DNA of 64,000 nucleotides from Maribacter luteus (GCF_009674825.1 NZ_WKJH01000030.1:310001-374000), one strand, 5' to 3'; shown: positions 27,424 through 36,166, counted from the first letter of the stretch. The notes: a model not told the origin generated them from the letters alone. Numbers and translations are program-made.

Positions 27424-28131
27424 ATGACTAAAATAACCTTGAACACTGTTGTAGTCGAAGACTCTGAAACTCAAAGGGCCGTGATTACAAAACTAGCCAA
27501 AGACAATCCCCATTTGAATGTTGTTGGTGATTATGCAAATGGTATACTTGCCTTGAATGCCATTAAAAAAACCAAAGTAGATCTAATATTGCTTGATATT
27601 GTTATGCCTGTGGTAAATGGCTTTGATTTACTCGATTCTTTAGAGAAACCACCTCAAATCATCCTTATATCGGATAGTAGTGATTATGCCCTAAAAGCCT
27701 TTGATTACAATAATATAACCGACTATTTACAAAAACCGATAGACAAATCACGGTTTGCTACGGCGATAGATAGGGCCGTGAAGACCCAAAACCAAATCAA
27801 TAGGGATAATGATGAGGGAGAGTTCGTTTATGTTAATGTTGACCTTCAAAAGAAAAAAATCTTTATTAATTCCATTCAATGGGTAGAGGCCATGGGCGAT
27901 TATATTAAGATCGTGACCACTGAAGGCAAATTTGTAGTCTTATCCACTATGAAAGCATTTTTGGAACAAATGCCCGAGAACAAACTCATTAGAATACACA
28001 AATCATATATCGTAAACGTGAATAAGATCGATAATTGGAGTAGCACCAAGGTCGAGGTCGACGGTACAAAACTTCCCATGAGCAGATCACATAAAGATCA
28101 ACTGGAAAAAATCCTTATCATCACGGAATAA
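27424..28131 (+). CDS. LytTR-family response regulator
   Basis: 235 residues from the ATG at 27424; a TTG four codons earlier is less likely. The receiver domain (1-120) carries the phospho-acceptor Asp58 in L-L-D-I-V-M-P and K in L-Q-K-P. The LytTR DNA-binding domain (about 135-235) has I-Q-W-V-E-A-M-G-D-Y-I-K-I, F-L-R/I-R-I-H-K-S-Y-I-V-N and the closing S-R-S-H. No histidine kinase is adjacent. It sits inside the stress island but lacks the shared promoter motif. Confidence 0.9.
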   Translation: MTKITLNTVVVEDSETQRAVITKLAKDNPHLNVVGDYANGILALNAIKKTKVDLILLDIVMPVVNGFDLLDSLEKPPQIILISDSSDYALKAFDYNNITDYLQKPIDKSRFATAIDRAVKTQNQINRDNDEGEFVYVNVDLQKKKIFINSIQWVEAMGDYIKIVTTEGKFVVLSTMKAFLEQMPENKLIRIHKSYIVNVNKIDNWSSTKVEVDGTKLPMSRSHKDQLEKILIITE

Positions 28132-28145
28132 CGGTATCAATTATA

Positions 28146-28577
28146 TTAGTTATTGGGTTTACGTTTTTTTAATATACACCCGGCGTATTCGAAAATCTCG
28201 TATTTCAAGTCTTTGAAATTCTCCATATAATTGACCGCTTCCACTTTGAGTTTTTCATGTTTTTGATGATAGAAATTATCACAGACACTATCTGAACATT
28301 CCAGTATACCACCAATACTATTTTCATGGTGCCCGATCATTTTCGATAACTTGTCCCAATCGTCCTTTGACCTTTTTATACGTGCTTGGTAGTCTTGTAA
28401 ACGCTCGAACAAGTTCGGTGTATTGGGCTCAAATACATAGGAATTCAATAAGTGCTGAATAAAGGTCAGTTCGTCGTTTATGAGCTGCAAGCAAGAATTC
28501 CAATGCTTGGATTCCCTGTACATCTCATCCACTTTTGCCGATACGATCTTCTTTGTCATTTTTTTATGGGAAACCAT
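28146..28577 (-). CDS. Helical stress-island protein, paralogue 2 of 4
   Basis: 143 residues. The signature is H-W-N-S-C-L-Q-L-I-N-D-E-L-T-F-I-Q-H-L-L-N-S-Y at about residues 24-46, then H-H-E-N-S-I-G-G-I, then L-K-Y-E-I-F-E and a basic end K-K-R-K-P. It aligns by eye with the genes at 26658, 38713 and 40676. A Met at residue 7 is an alternative start. It is a monocistronic unit with its own regulatory site. Function unknown. Confidence 0.7.
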   Translation of the reverse strand: MVSHKKMTKKIVSAKVDEMYRESKHWNSCLQLINDELTFIQHLLNSYVFEPNTPNLFERLQDYQARIKRSKDDWDKLSKMIGHHENSIGGILECSDSVCDNFYHQKHEKLKVEAVNYMENFKDLKYEIFEYAGCILKKRKPNN

Positions 28578-28593
28578 GGCCTTAAATTTTAAG

Positions 28594-28636
28594 TAAAATT
28601 ATCCATGACCTCATTGTTTTACAATGACGAAGATCA
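28594..28636 (-). promoter_or_regulatory. Crp/Fnr-type site and promoter of paralogue 2 (site 3)
   Basis: TGACGAAGATCA (28625-28636), then on the minus strand 23 bases and TAATTTTA (28594-28601). The site sits in the 68-base gap between the beta-CASP gene's stop and this gene's start. Confidence 0.65.
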
Positions 28637-28645
28637 GTCTGCCGC

Positions 28646-30016
28646 CTAAACCATTAACTCAATGGTTTCATAGAGCTTAGGTATATGCACCTGCCAATTA
28701 TGCTCATATACCAATTTACTCCTAAACGTATCGAGTGCCGTGGGCTCCCCATGTACCAAAAACACCTTTTCCGGTACGTTTTTCAAAGCTTCTACCCAAT
28801 GTAACAGTCCTGATTGATCAGCATGTGCCGAAAGGCTCTCCAAATGTTCTATTTTCGCTTTTACCGGATAATATTTACCAAAAAGCTTAAGTTCATGGGC
28901 GCCTTCCAAGAGTTGTTTTCCCCTTGTTCCCTCGGCTTGGTAGCCTACCAATAAAACTATTGTGCTCTCAACATCGATCAACTGCTTTAAATAGGTAAGT
29001 ACCCTTCCACCGGTTACCATACCACTACCGGCAATTACGATTTTTGGTCTTGGGTCGTCTATGGTTTCCCATGTTTCCTTGTAAGAACTGATGATATTCA
29101 CGTGATCGCACATAGAATGATATTCCTTTAATGAGAGTTTATGCCATGTCGGGAACCGTTCAAAAACCGATAAGACATTGTTTCCCATAGGGCTATCAAC
29201 AAAAATGGGGATATTCGGAATCTTGTTCTTTTTATAGAGCATCCATATTTGGTACATAAGTGATTGTAAACGCTCAACGGCAAAAGAAGGGATAATGAGA
29301 TTTCCTTTTTGATGAATGGTCTTATTCACCAATTGGGCCAAAATTGCCTCCACATCTTCTTGCGGATGGTTTTTATTGCCATATGTACTTTCTATAAACA
29401 GGTAGTCGGCCCATTCAGGACGTTCAGGTGGCGCCAATAGAAAATCTTCCGTTCTACCCACATCCCCGGAAAAGACAAACCGCTTTTCAAAAATCTCCAA
29501 CTCAATAAATGTAGCACCAATGATATGTCCGTTGTATTTGGTTCTAAAACGCACATTTGAGGATAAGATCACCCATTCGTCATTTTCTACGGATGAAAAA
29601 AGTTGAATGGTCCTTTCCGCTTCCTTCAGGGTATAGAACGGTAATGCGGGATCATGCTTGGAATACCCCTCCTTATTTGCTTTTTCTGCCTCTTCCTCAT
29701 GAATTTTTGCACTATCCTTCAAAATAATCGAAGTAATGGCCAAGGTTGGTGAGGTGCCTAGTATCTTCCCCTTAAAGCCTTCTTTCAATAACCTGGGCAA
29801 ATATCCTGTATGGTCCAGATGACCATGGGTAAGCAATATGTAATCCAATTGGGTCACATTGATCGGTAGAGGGTCCCAATTCTTGACCCGAAGTTCTTTC
29901 AACCCTTGGAACATTCCACAATCGACCATAAGGTTCAACTCAGGTGTCTCTACATAATACTTAGATCCCGTTACTGTTCCTGAAGCACCTAAAAATTGGA
30001 TTTTTACCGTATTCAT
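28646..30016 (-). CDS. Metallo-beta-lactamase/beta-CASP RNase-like protein
   Basis: 456 residues. The N-terminal MBL domain holds the metal motif H-G-H-L-D-H-T-G and G-D-V-G-R; the beta-CASP insert and R-M-M-B-L tail include G-S-G-M-V-T-G-G-R and S-A-H-A-D-Q-S. This is the CPSF73/YSH1-like branch found in many bacteria and archaea, expected to cut RNA. It follows the ATP-cone nuclease gene after six bases, so it is the last gene of the four-gene operon starting at 32267. Such proteins often sit among stress and ribosome-hibernation genes. Confidence 0.88.
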   Translation of the reverse strand: MNTVKIQFLGASGTVTGSKYYVETPELNLMVDCGMFQGLKELRVKNWDPLPINVTQLDYILLTHGHLDHTGYLPRLLKEGFKGKILGTSPTLAITSIILKDSAKIHEEEAEKANKEGYSKHDPALPFYTLKEAERTIQLFSSVENDEWVILSSNVRFRTKYNGHIIGATFIELEIFEKRFVFSGDVGRTEDFLLAPPERPEWADYLFIESTYGNKNHPQEDVEAILAQLVNKTIHQKGNLIIPSFAVERLQSLMYQIWMLYKKNKIPNIPIFVDSPMGNNVLSVFERFPTWHKLSLKEYHSMCDHVNIISSYKETWETIDDPRPKIVIAGSGMVTGGRVLTYLKQLIDVESTIVLLVGYQAEGTRGKQLLEGAHELKLFGKYYPVKAKIEHLESLSAHADQSGLLHWVEALKNVPEKVFLVHGEPTALDTFRSKLVYEHNWQVHIPKLYETIELMV

Positions 30017-30022
30017 ATCAAT

Positions 30023-30868
30023 CTAGCAGTTACATAATTGGCGTAATTCTTTCATTATTTTTTCTTTTCTCGGCTCTTTGATCTCTAAATGATCAAGAAA
30101 AAAACTGTCGTTCAACAATTCCCGACATAAAACGACATCACGACTCAGCAAAAACTGCTTTTCGCGCTGACTCAATAACGTTGAAACGGTTATGGGATAT
30201 AACCCCAACCTATCTATTCGGTCCCTTAACCCATCACCGTGAGGAATATCCCAACTTAACAGATAAAGATCAACACATTTGCCGTATGCAAGGGCATCTT
30301 CGGTAAAACGGGTATTGGTTACCACCCAGCCTTTATCCAATTCACTATTCCCATTTTTCTCTCGCTCCCAATGCTGTTTTATATCATTATATCTTGAGTT
30401 GATGTACAAGGGTACTTTAACATTACAATTGCGGCCCTCATCACTGTGGAACTTACATTCGATTACGGCTACAAGTCCGTTTTTCTTGGCCAAAACATCA
30501 ACTTCATGAGTCACGCAATGACCTTGTAATACCTTACCTACCTCAGTGGTGTAGCCAGAATAACGCAATATCGCTGCAATGAATTTTTCAAAAGGAAAAC
30601 CTGTAGGCCCCAGTTCATATATGGCCTTTTTCAACTTGTATTTAGACGCCAAAATCGATTTTTTCTTTTTTAACAGGGCAAAAGCCCTATTATATATTTC
30701 GCGGGTAGAGATACCTTGATAAAGCTCATCCCGGACTTGATTTACGATCTGTTCAACAAAGACATCGTCGGCTCCACTGCGTTGTAACGACCTACGTAAT
30801 TTCGAAAGGGAGAATTTCACCTTATCGCCTGACGATTTTATGATTTCTATTGCTTGTTGCTCTTTCAT
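30023..30868 (-). CDS. ATP-cone domain fused to a PD-(D/E)xK nuclease-like domain
   Basis: 281 residues. Residues about 5-90 match an ATP cone, the nucleotide-binding regulatory domain of ribonucleotide reductase and NrdR (V-K-F-S-L-S-K-L-R-R-S-L, I-S-T-R-E-I-Y-N-R-A). Residues about 100-210 contain H-E-V-D-V-L-A followed by V-I-E-C-K-F-H, the Asp...Glu-x-Lys core of Mrr-type restriction endonucleases. The domain order suggests a nuclease under (d)ATP control. No methylase is nearby, so it is not a classical restriction system. Co-transcribed with the beta-CASP protein. Confidence 0.75.
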   Translation of the reverse strand: MKEQQAIEIIKSSGDKVKFSLSKLRRSLQRSGADDVFVEQIVNQVRDELYQGISTREIYNRAFALLKKKKSILASKYKLKKAIYELGPTGFPFEKFIAAILRYSGYTTEVGKVLQGHCVTHEVDVLAKKNGLVAVIECKFHSDEGRNCNVKVPLYINSRYNDIKQHWEREKNGNSELDKGWVVTNTRFTEDALAYGKCVDLYLLSWDIPHGDGLRDRIDRLGLYPITVSTLLSQREKQFLLSRDVVLCRELLNDSFFLDHLEIKEPRKEKIMKELRQLCNC

Positions 30869-30934
30869 TTTAGCATGATTTCAGTGACTGTTCTTATGTT
30901 GTTTTCGCCTAGACCCCCTTAAAGAAACATATTT

Positions 30935-31840
30935 TTATCGCATTGGATTTACACGAACATTCATCTCAGGTATTTTTAGCAACTGTAAGGTCGCCGATGC
31001 CAATTTCACTTTCCCGTTCGTTAATGAAATGGAATGCTCTATGCTTTCGAACAGCCTATGTTTAGTACTTCTTCGTAATTTGTAATCGGTAATGTACCTA
31101 AGGTTGATGGTAATCCAATTATCGGTTAACCCTATAGCCAAGGTAGGATCCAATTTCGCATTTTCAATATAGTAACGTTCTACCATTTTGGCCCAGTTCG
31201 CTTTGGACTTATCGGTATAGTCAGATAACAATTCGACAGCACTCCCCTGTATGATTTCTTTTGCCATTTCAATATCCGAATCATAGGTGACCAGAATGTT
31301 GAGTTCGTCCCAGACAAAGGGGAAGTCCATTGAATAATTTTTTATAGGCCCCTTGAATACGAATGCATTACTGATCTTCACTATCCTACCTGAGTAATTG
31401 TCAGAGCTGACCCACTCCCCCATTTCCATAATGGTAGTATAAATACTGTCAATATCGATTACGTCACCCATAATATTGTTAATCTCTATGCGATCGCCCG
31501 GTTTATAGACCCTAACGAAAAAAATATAGAATGAACCGGCAACACTTAAAATCAGTTCCTGTAAGGTAAATGTGAGTCCGGCTGTAAAAAGCCCGATGAT
31601 AATGGTGTAATCCTTAACACTTTCCAAGGTAAAGGTTATCAGGAAAAGCAGAATTATCAACAAATAACCGATAACCTCTATACCTTTTTGGGCTTTATAC
31701 CTCAGGTTAAGGTTTTCGATTCTTCTTTTTGCCAATTTTCTAAGAAACCCTATGCAAACTATGATGAAGACGATCCATATGAACAACCTTAGTCCTTTTA
31801 GGACAAAGGGATCCTTCAAGAAATCTTCGAATACTTGCAT
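30935..31840 (-). CDS. MscS-family mechanosensitive channel-like protein
   Basis: 301 residues. Two N-terminal membrane helices (about 12-32 and 50-68) are followed by a pore-lining type helix (I-G-L-F-T-A-G-L-T-F-T-L-Q-E) and the MscS beta domain with Y-K-P-G-D-R-I-E-I and G-D-V-I-D-I. It is a short member of the family. It would release solutes on hypo-osmotic shock or conduct small ions. It lies in the same operon as the genes on either side (gaps 19 and 66 bases). Confidence 0.85.
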   Translation of the reverse strand: MQVFEDFLKDPFVLKGLRLFIWIVFIIVCIGFLRKLAKRRIENLNLRYKAQKGIEVIGYLLIILLFLITFTLESVKDYTIIIGLFTAGLTFTLQELILSVAGSFYIFFVRVYKPGDRIEINNIMGDVIDIDSIYTTIMEMGEWVSSDNYSGRIVKISNAFVFKGPIKNYSMDFPFVWDELNILVTYDSDIEMAKEIIQGSAVELLSDYTDKSKANWAKMVERYYIENAKLDPTLAIGLTDNWITINLRYITDYKLRRSTKHRLFESIEHSISLTNGKVKLASATLQLLKIPEMNVRVNPMR

Positions 31841-31859
31841 AATTAAGCGGTTTTAAAGA

Positions 31860-32267
31860 CTATGTCTTGAAGAAATCGCGAACCAATTTCTTGACTTGGT
31901 TATTTGTCATGCTATCCGCTTTTTCGACTGTTTTTACCTTAGCGGCCAATTCCGGATAATTCTTGTCCAGTTCCTTTTTGAATCTTAACGCAGTTTCGGC
32001 CGGACCGAACAAGGCAATATTATCTGCCGATTTAATGGCTTCTACCAATTTTTTGAAATAGGCTTTGTGTTGATGCTTTTCACGTTCCAGGAATTTACTG
32101 TCCTGCACAACATCCTGAGGTCCCCATTTAGCGGTTTTCGTACCTGAACCCCCTGCGGGTCTATAGTTTTCGATTTCTGAAAGCAGTGTTTCAAATTTTT
32201 CCGAATCCTTGTCCAAGAATACCATATGAGCTTTTTCCTTATCGAGCCAAATACCAATATTATTCAT
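31860..32267 (-). CDS. Small protein resembling eRF1/host-attachment-type fold
   Basis: 135 residues. The opening N-N-I-G-I-W-L-D-K-E-K-A-H-M-V-F-L and the later I-A-L-F-G-P-A-E-T-A-L-R-F-K-K-E-L have the beta-alpha pattern of the archaeal-eRF1/Pelota-like domain that occurs in several bacterial stress proteins. A variable glycine-rich loop lies at about 38-45. It may bind tRNA or ribosomes, but this is inference from the fold resemblance only. First gene of the operon with MscS, ATP-cone nuclease and beta-CASP RNase. Confidence 0.6.
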   Translation of the reverse strand: MNNIGIWLDKEKAHMVFLDKDSEKFETLLSEIENYRPAGGSGTKTAKWGPQDVVQDSKFLEREKHQHKAYFKKLVEAIKSADNIALFGPAETALRFKKELDKNYPELAAKVKTVEKADSMTNNQVKKLVRDFFKT

Positions 32268-32290
32268 AATACATGTTTAGATTAGTACAT

Positions 32291-32333
32291 TCAATATCTT
32301 CAAAAAAAAGACCTGGAACAATGACGCAAATCA
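32291..32333 (-). promoter_or_regulatory. Crp/Fnr-type site of the eRF1-like/MscS/nuclease/RNase operon (site 4)
   Basis: TGACGCAAATCA (32322-32333) overlaps the stop codon of the upstream stress-protein gene. At the common spacing the minus strand reads GATATTGA (32291-32298), a weak match to the -7 element. This is the least convincing promoter of the set, though the palindrome is good. Confidence 0.45.
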
Positions 32334-33197
32334 GGCCTTCGCAGGTATTACCAGAAATGGTATATCTATTTTACAGGCCAATTTTTGGATAATCGGTTCT
32401 TTCAGCAAGTTCTCGAAAAACTTATGCTCATAATTCACCATTGCCACCATCCCTATATTCAATTCATCTAAAAAGGTGCGGATCGCGGTTGTCTTACTTT
32501 TATAATTGGGCATCCAATGTAGGGAATGGTCAATTGGTGCTAAATAGGTCTTCAAGGTTTCCAGATTACTCTCCTGGGTCTTAGACAAGGTTTTCTCTTC
32601 GTTTATATGTGCCACCCTTATGGCAGAACCGCAATTAATGGCCATTTCTTTTAAGGAATCAAGTACTTGGGCATCATAATTCCTTTTATAATCGGTTGCA
32701 AAGGCTATCTCATAAGGCATTTGGAAATCGGCATTAATAGGAACCGAAAGAATGGGGCATTTTCTTATCGAGGAAATTGTTTTGACCGTTGTACTGCCCA
32801 AAAACAGGCCAAAGCTATTACTTTCCCCCTTATTACCCATTACGATAAGATCTATGTCGTACTCATCGATAGTCTTGTTAAGGGCTTCGGTTAGATCCAT
32901 TTTTATCGGGATCAATTTATAGGTATGGTTACGGCATTTATGATCAAGGTTAATCCTATGGAAGGTGCGTTTAAGTTCTTCACAGGATTCATCTTTCAAT
33001 TGCTCTAACAGTCCTTTACGATGGCCATCATCATTGGTTCTTTCCAAATTTATACTCAATAAGGGCGTACGCTCATTATAGGCGTTCAAAAGATAAAAGT
33101 TACAAGTTTTTGACTTGAATAATTTTGAAGCATAAAAAAGTGCATTATACGCATCATTCGAAAAATCTGTCGGTATCAATATATTTTTCATGTTCAA
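32331..33197 (-). CDS. Two-domain universal stress protein
   Basis: 288 residues with two USP halves. The first half opens I-L-I-P-T-D-F-S-N-D-A-Y-N-A-L and carries the ATP-binding G-N-K-G-x9-G-S pattern near residues 120-135, so this half should bind ATP. The second half (about 155-288) has lost the glycine loop. It overlaps the upstream USP gene by four bases and is the last of three USP genes in one operon. Confidence 0.9.
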   Translation of the reverse strand: MNMKNILIPTDFSNDAYNALFYASKLFKSKTCNFYLLNAYNERTPLLSINLERTNDDGHRKGLLEQLKDESCEELKRTFHRINLDHKCRNHTYKLIPIKMDLTEALNKTIDEYDIDLIVMGNKGESNSFGLFLGSTTVKTISSIRKCPILSVPINADFQMPYEIAFATDYKRNYDAQVLDSLKEMAINCGSAIRVAHINEEKTLSKTQESNLETLKTYLAPIDHSLHWMPNYKSKTTAIRTFLDELNIGMVAMVNYEHKFFENLLKEPIIQKLACKIDIPFLVIPAKA

Positions 33198-34042
33198 TTA
33201 TTTTTATGGGATGGAATTACTAAAAAAGGAATGGTCTCATGAAAACCTAATTTCTTGATTATAGGCTCTATGAACAAGCGTTCCAAGAAAGTGTGCTTAT
33301 TCTGAATCATTGCCAAAATATCGATTTGTTTCTTTTGTTGGAATGTGTTTATGGCCGTCATGATCTCCTGGTTGGGCTCCTCATGGAACAGATGGGGCGT
33401 TGTACCCAAAAGACTATCTAATTTGGCCTTATTCTTCAACTGTGTGTCGTTAAGATCATAACCAGAGGATACATGCATTACGTTAATCTTGGATTTATAC
33501 CTTGCTGACAAATCCATTATTTCATTTAATTGCTCTTTTTGATAATCGATCTCAAAATCAGTTGGAAAAAGAATCTCCTTCGGAACTTCAAATTCAACAT
33601 TTGGAGGTATGGCCAATATTGGGCAGCAGCCCCTTTTTATGACATGCACGGTATTTGTTCCTATAAAAATCTCTTTGGCCCCTGTAGCTCCTTGGGTACC
33701 CATGATCACTAAGTCAGCATTTTCCTTTTTGGCGGTTTCAACAATTTCATCAACCAAAATGTTGAATGCCGAATGTACCATAAAGGTGTGGTTCTTATTA
33801 TTGAATTCTGATGTAACCTTCTTTTTCAGTTCGTTCAATTGATTCAATGAATTTTCTTGGTAAATGTCTCCTAGACCAATCTGACCGGGACTGTGCAAAA
33901 CATATTCGGCTTGATAGATGGCCGGTGTATAAGTGTGCAAAAGATAAAACGTACACTTTACATCCTTAAATAGTTTAACGGCATAACGAATGGCATTATA
34001 GGCATTATCTGAAAAGTCGGTGGGTAGGATTATACGTTTCAT
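33194..34042 (-). CDS. Two-domain universal stress protein
   Basis: 282 residues. The N-terminal half has I-I-L-P-T-D-F-S-D-N-A-Y-N-A-I and the ATP loop G-T-Q-G-x9-G-T; the C-terminal half (from about 150, I-L-F-P-T-D-F) lacks a clear loop. Middle gene of the USP operon: 15 bases after the first gene and 4 bases overlapping the third. Its divergence from its neighbours suggests old duplications rather than recent copies. Confidence 0.9.
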   Translation of the reverse strand: MKRIILPTDFSDNAYNAIRYAVKLFKDVKCTFYLLHTYTPAIYQAEYVLHSPGQIGLGDIYQENSLNQLNELKKKVTSEFNNKNHTFMVHSAFNILVDEIVETAKKENADLVIMGTQGATGAKEIFIGTNTVHVIKRGCCPILAIPPNVEFEVPKEILFPTDFEIDYQKEQLNEIMDLSARYKSKINVMHVSSGYDLNDTQLKNKAKLDSLLGTTPHLFHEEPNQEIMTAINTFQQKKQIDILAMIQNKHTFLERLFIEPIIKKLGFHETIPFLVIPSHKNN

Positions 34043-34057
34043 CTTGTTTTATTTTAA

Positions 34058-34903
34058 TTATCTATATAAATTTTGCATCACCAAAAACGGAATTTTTATA
34101 TGCAGGCCGATTTTATCCAAAGTTGATTGTACCAACATATCTTCAATAAACGAGTGCCTTGAATTGACCAAAACCAACATGTCAATATTGTTATGTAAGA
34201 TGTATTTGGTAATTGCGATTGATTTATCCTTTTCTTGGGTCGTCTCAAAAACCAATTTGGCCTTGGGAAGACTTTCTCTTAAGAATTGTTGGTTATCCTC
34301 TTGACGAAAGGATAGCTTTTTAATGGGATCTATATATAGCATATGTATGGTAGACCTAAAAGAACCGGATATTTCGCAGAGCAACTTTAATTCGCGCCTT
34401 TTATATGGTACCAAATAATTGGTAGGGAACAATACTTCTTTGGGCGGATGGTAGGCATACCCCTCTGGTATGGCCAAAACGGGACAACTTATATACTTCA
34501 ATACTTGCAAGGTGTTACTACCAAAGGTAAGCCTACGGTCATTGGTCTCTCCCCTTGTCGCCATGACAACTATGTCCATATTCTCCCTGTTTACCAAATC
34601 GTTTACCTCATCTATCAAGGAACCGAATGCCGATACCAACTTATATTTATGATGGGGGTTGGGATATTCGTGTTTGATCTGTTTAAAAACCTTGTCCAGG
34701 TTTTCTTCCGACTTTCTAAAAGTTTCTTCTTTAACCTGTTCCAAAAGACTCCTTTTCGTAAGCTTATCTTGTTGATAAACCTCATCAGCGTAGGCATGCA
34801 TGATGAATATCTCACTTTTTTCATACTTAAATACATGGCATGCATATTTTAAGGCATTGAAAGCATTGTCCGAAAAATCCATAGGTACCAAAATCTTTCT
34901 CAT
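34058..34903 (-). CDS. Two-domain universal stress protein
   Basis: 281 residues from the ATG at 34903. The frame is open to 34930, but that start would lie inside the predicted -7 promoter element. The first half begins K-I-L-V-P-M-D-F-S-D-N-A-F-N-A-L-K-Y. Its ATP loop is altered: A-T-R-G-x9-G-S, with Ala replacing the first Gly, so nucleotide binding may be weakened. First gene of the three-USP operon. Confidence 0.9.
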   Translation of the reverse strand: MRKILVPMDFSDNAFNALKYACHVFKYEKSEIFIMHAYADEVYQQDKLTKRSLLEQVKEETFRKSEENLDKVFKQIKHEYPNPHHKYKLVSAFGSLIDEVNDLVNRENMDIVVMATRGETNDRRLTFGSNTLQVLKYISCPVLAIPEGYAYHPPKEVLFPTNYLVPYKRRELKLLCEISGSFRSTIHMLYIDPIKKLSFRQEDNQQFLRESLPKAKLVFETTQEKDKSIAITKYILHNNIDMLVLVNSRHSFIEDMLVQSTLDKIGLHIKIPFLVMQNLYR

Positions 34904-34927
34904 GTTGCTCGATTTATTCGTTATAAC

Positions 34928-34970
34928 CAAATTTAACTTTTAACACTTGTAATAACCATGATTTTGGTCA
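34928..34970 (-). promoter_or_regulatory. Crp/Fnr-type site and promoter of the three-USP operon (site 5, minus)
   Basis: TGATTTTGGTCA (34959-34970), read on the minus strand, is followed after 23 bases by TAAATTTG (34928-34935), a perfect TAnnTTTG. It gives a short leader to the start at 34903. Confidence 0.75.
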
Positions 34971-35000
34971 GTTAGAAAATCAACGTATTTTATTAATTTG
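34959..35000 (+). promoter_or_regulatory. Same site serving trxA (site 5, plus)
   Basis: The palindrome at 34959-34970 is followed on the plus strand after 22 bases by TTAATTTG (34993-35000). The start codon of the thioredoxin gene is at 35018. One site therefore seems to drive two divergent promoters. Confidence 0.65.
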
Positions 35001-35017
35001 CATTCAAATTATTAGTC

Positions 35018-35317
35018 ATGAAAAGTAGTTTCGGTGATATCATAAATTCGGATACCCCGGTTCTCGTAGATTTCTTTGCGGACTGGTGCGGCCCCTGCAA
35101 AATGCTCGCCCCCATCCTCAAAGATGTAAAGAGCGAACTGGGAGATAGTATCAAAATCGTAAAAATCGATGTGGACAAAAACCCTTCAATAGCCTCTAAA
35201 TACCAAGTAAGGGGTGTACCCACCATGCTTTTGTTCAAAAATGGAAAACAACTTTGGCGGCAATCAGGAGTGCTTCAGAAAAGAGACATTGTTCAGATAA
35301 TTCAATCCCACAAATAA
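35018..35317 (+). CDS. trxA: Thioredoxin
   Basis: 99 residues, a complete thioredoxin. The active site is W-C-G-P-C with Cys24 and Cys27, and cis-Pro lies in R-G-V-P-T-M-L-L-F. It reduces protein disulfides in the cytoplasm using electrons from TrxB. It stands alone among the minus-strand USP genes and shares a bidirectional regulatory site with them, so it is probably a stress-specific thioredoxin rather than the housekeeping one. Confidence 0.93.
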   Translation: MKSSFGDIINSDTPVLVDFFADWCGPCKMLAPILKDVKSELGDSIKIVKIDVDKNPSIASKYQVRGVPTMLLFKNGKQLWRQSGVLQKRDIVQIIQSHK

Positions 35318-35326
35318 TCGTAAAGT

Positions 35327-36166
35327 CTACTCATGTAAAATTAGAAACGGAATATCGGTATGGTAACTGATCTGTTCTACCTTGGGCCTAAATAGGATTC
35401 GCTGAAAGAAATTAAGGTTTTTGGCCACCATGGCAATCATGTCTATGTCCCTTGACTCGGTAAAACATTGTACCGATGTTTCCAGATCGGTTCCTGTAAG
35501 GGAATGGAAACTATGCTTTACATCCTGTAGATAATCATTTAAAAATTCCTTATTACCGGCTTGTTCATCGGTGAGTCTTTCCCCTCTTTTGGAAATATGC
35601 AATATGCGTAGATCGGATTTAAACAAATTGACCATATCTATAAGTGTATCAAGTACCTTAAGATCATAACTCAAGTGGTAATCGGTAGGAAAAGCTATTT
35701 CCCTGGGTGTTTTGAATACGGCATTCTCAGGGACGGCCAAAAGCGGGCATTTAACCTTGGTAAGTACATCTCCCGTATTACTGCCCAATGTAACTTTTTT
35801 AAGACCTGATGCACCTTTAGTCCCCATAATGATCAAGTCAATTTTGTTGTTCTCAACTTGACGTTTTATCGATTCTACAAAAAAATTATGTGAGGCTATG
35901 GTCTTAAAGGTATGTTTACTGCTGGGATCTACTTTTTCCGCTTGTGCCAATAAATGATCTAAACTGATCTTGCTTTCTTTTAAAATGCCCCCATCGACCA
36001 TTTTTGAGGAAACCTTTACACTTGATCCCGCTCCAGAATATGCGGGTATGGGGTTAATATGTAAAAGATGAAAAGTGCAATCGACGTCTTTATACAATCG
36101 AAAGCCATACTTAAGGGCGTTCCACGCATTATCGGAAAAATCGGTAGGGACTAGTATATGCATCAT
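35327..36166 (-). CDS. Two-domain universal stress protein
   Basis: 279 residues. The N-terminal half starts I-L-V-P-T-D-F-S-D-N-A-W-N-A-L-K-Y and has the ATP loop G-T-K-G-x9-G-S; the second half starts at about 150 (I-A-F-P-T-D-Y). It is a monocistronic unit with its own Crp/Fnr-type site, convergent with trxA. Confidence 0.9.
   Translation of the reverse strand: MMHILVPTDFSDNAWNALKYGFRLYKDVDCTFHLLHINPIPAYSGAGSSVKVSSKMVDGGILKESKISLDHLLAQAEKVDPSSKHTFKTIASHNFFVESIKRQVENNKIDLIIMGTKGASGLKKVTLGSNTGDVLTKVKCPLLAVPENAVFKTPREIAFPTDYHLSYDLKVLDTLIDMVNLFKSDLRILHISKRGERLTDEQAGNKEFLNDYLQDVKHSFHSLTGTDLETSVQCFTESRDIDMIAMVAKNLNFFQRILFRPKVEQISYHTDIPFLILHE

Noticed and set aside
30876-30887. TGATTTCAGTGA, a half match to the island motif upstream of the ATP-cone nuclease
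   Set aside because: The second half-site is TGA instead of TCA, and the expected -7 position falls inside the coding region.
34448-34852. Open frame of 134 codons on the plus strand
   Set aside because: Antisense to a clear universal stress protein; composition is that of a frame shadow.
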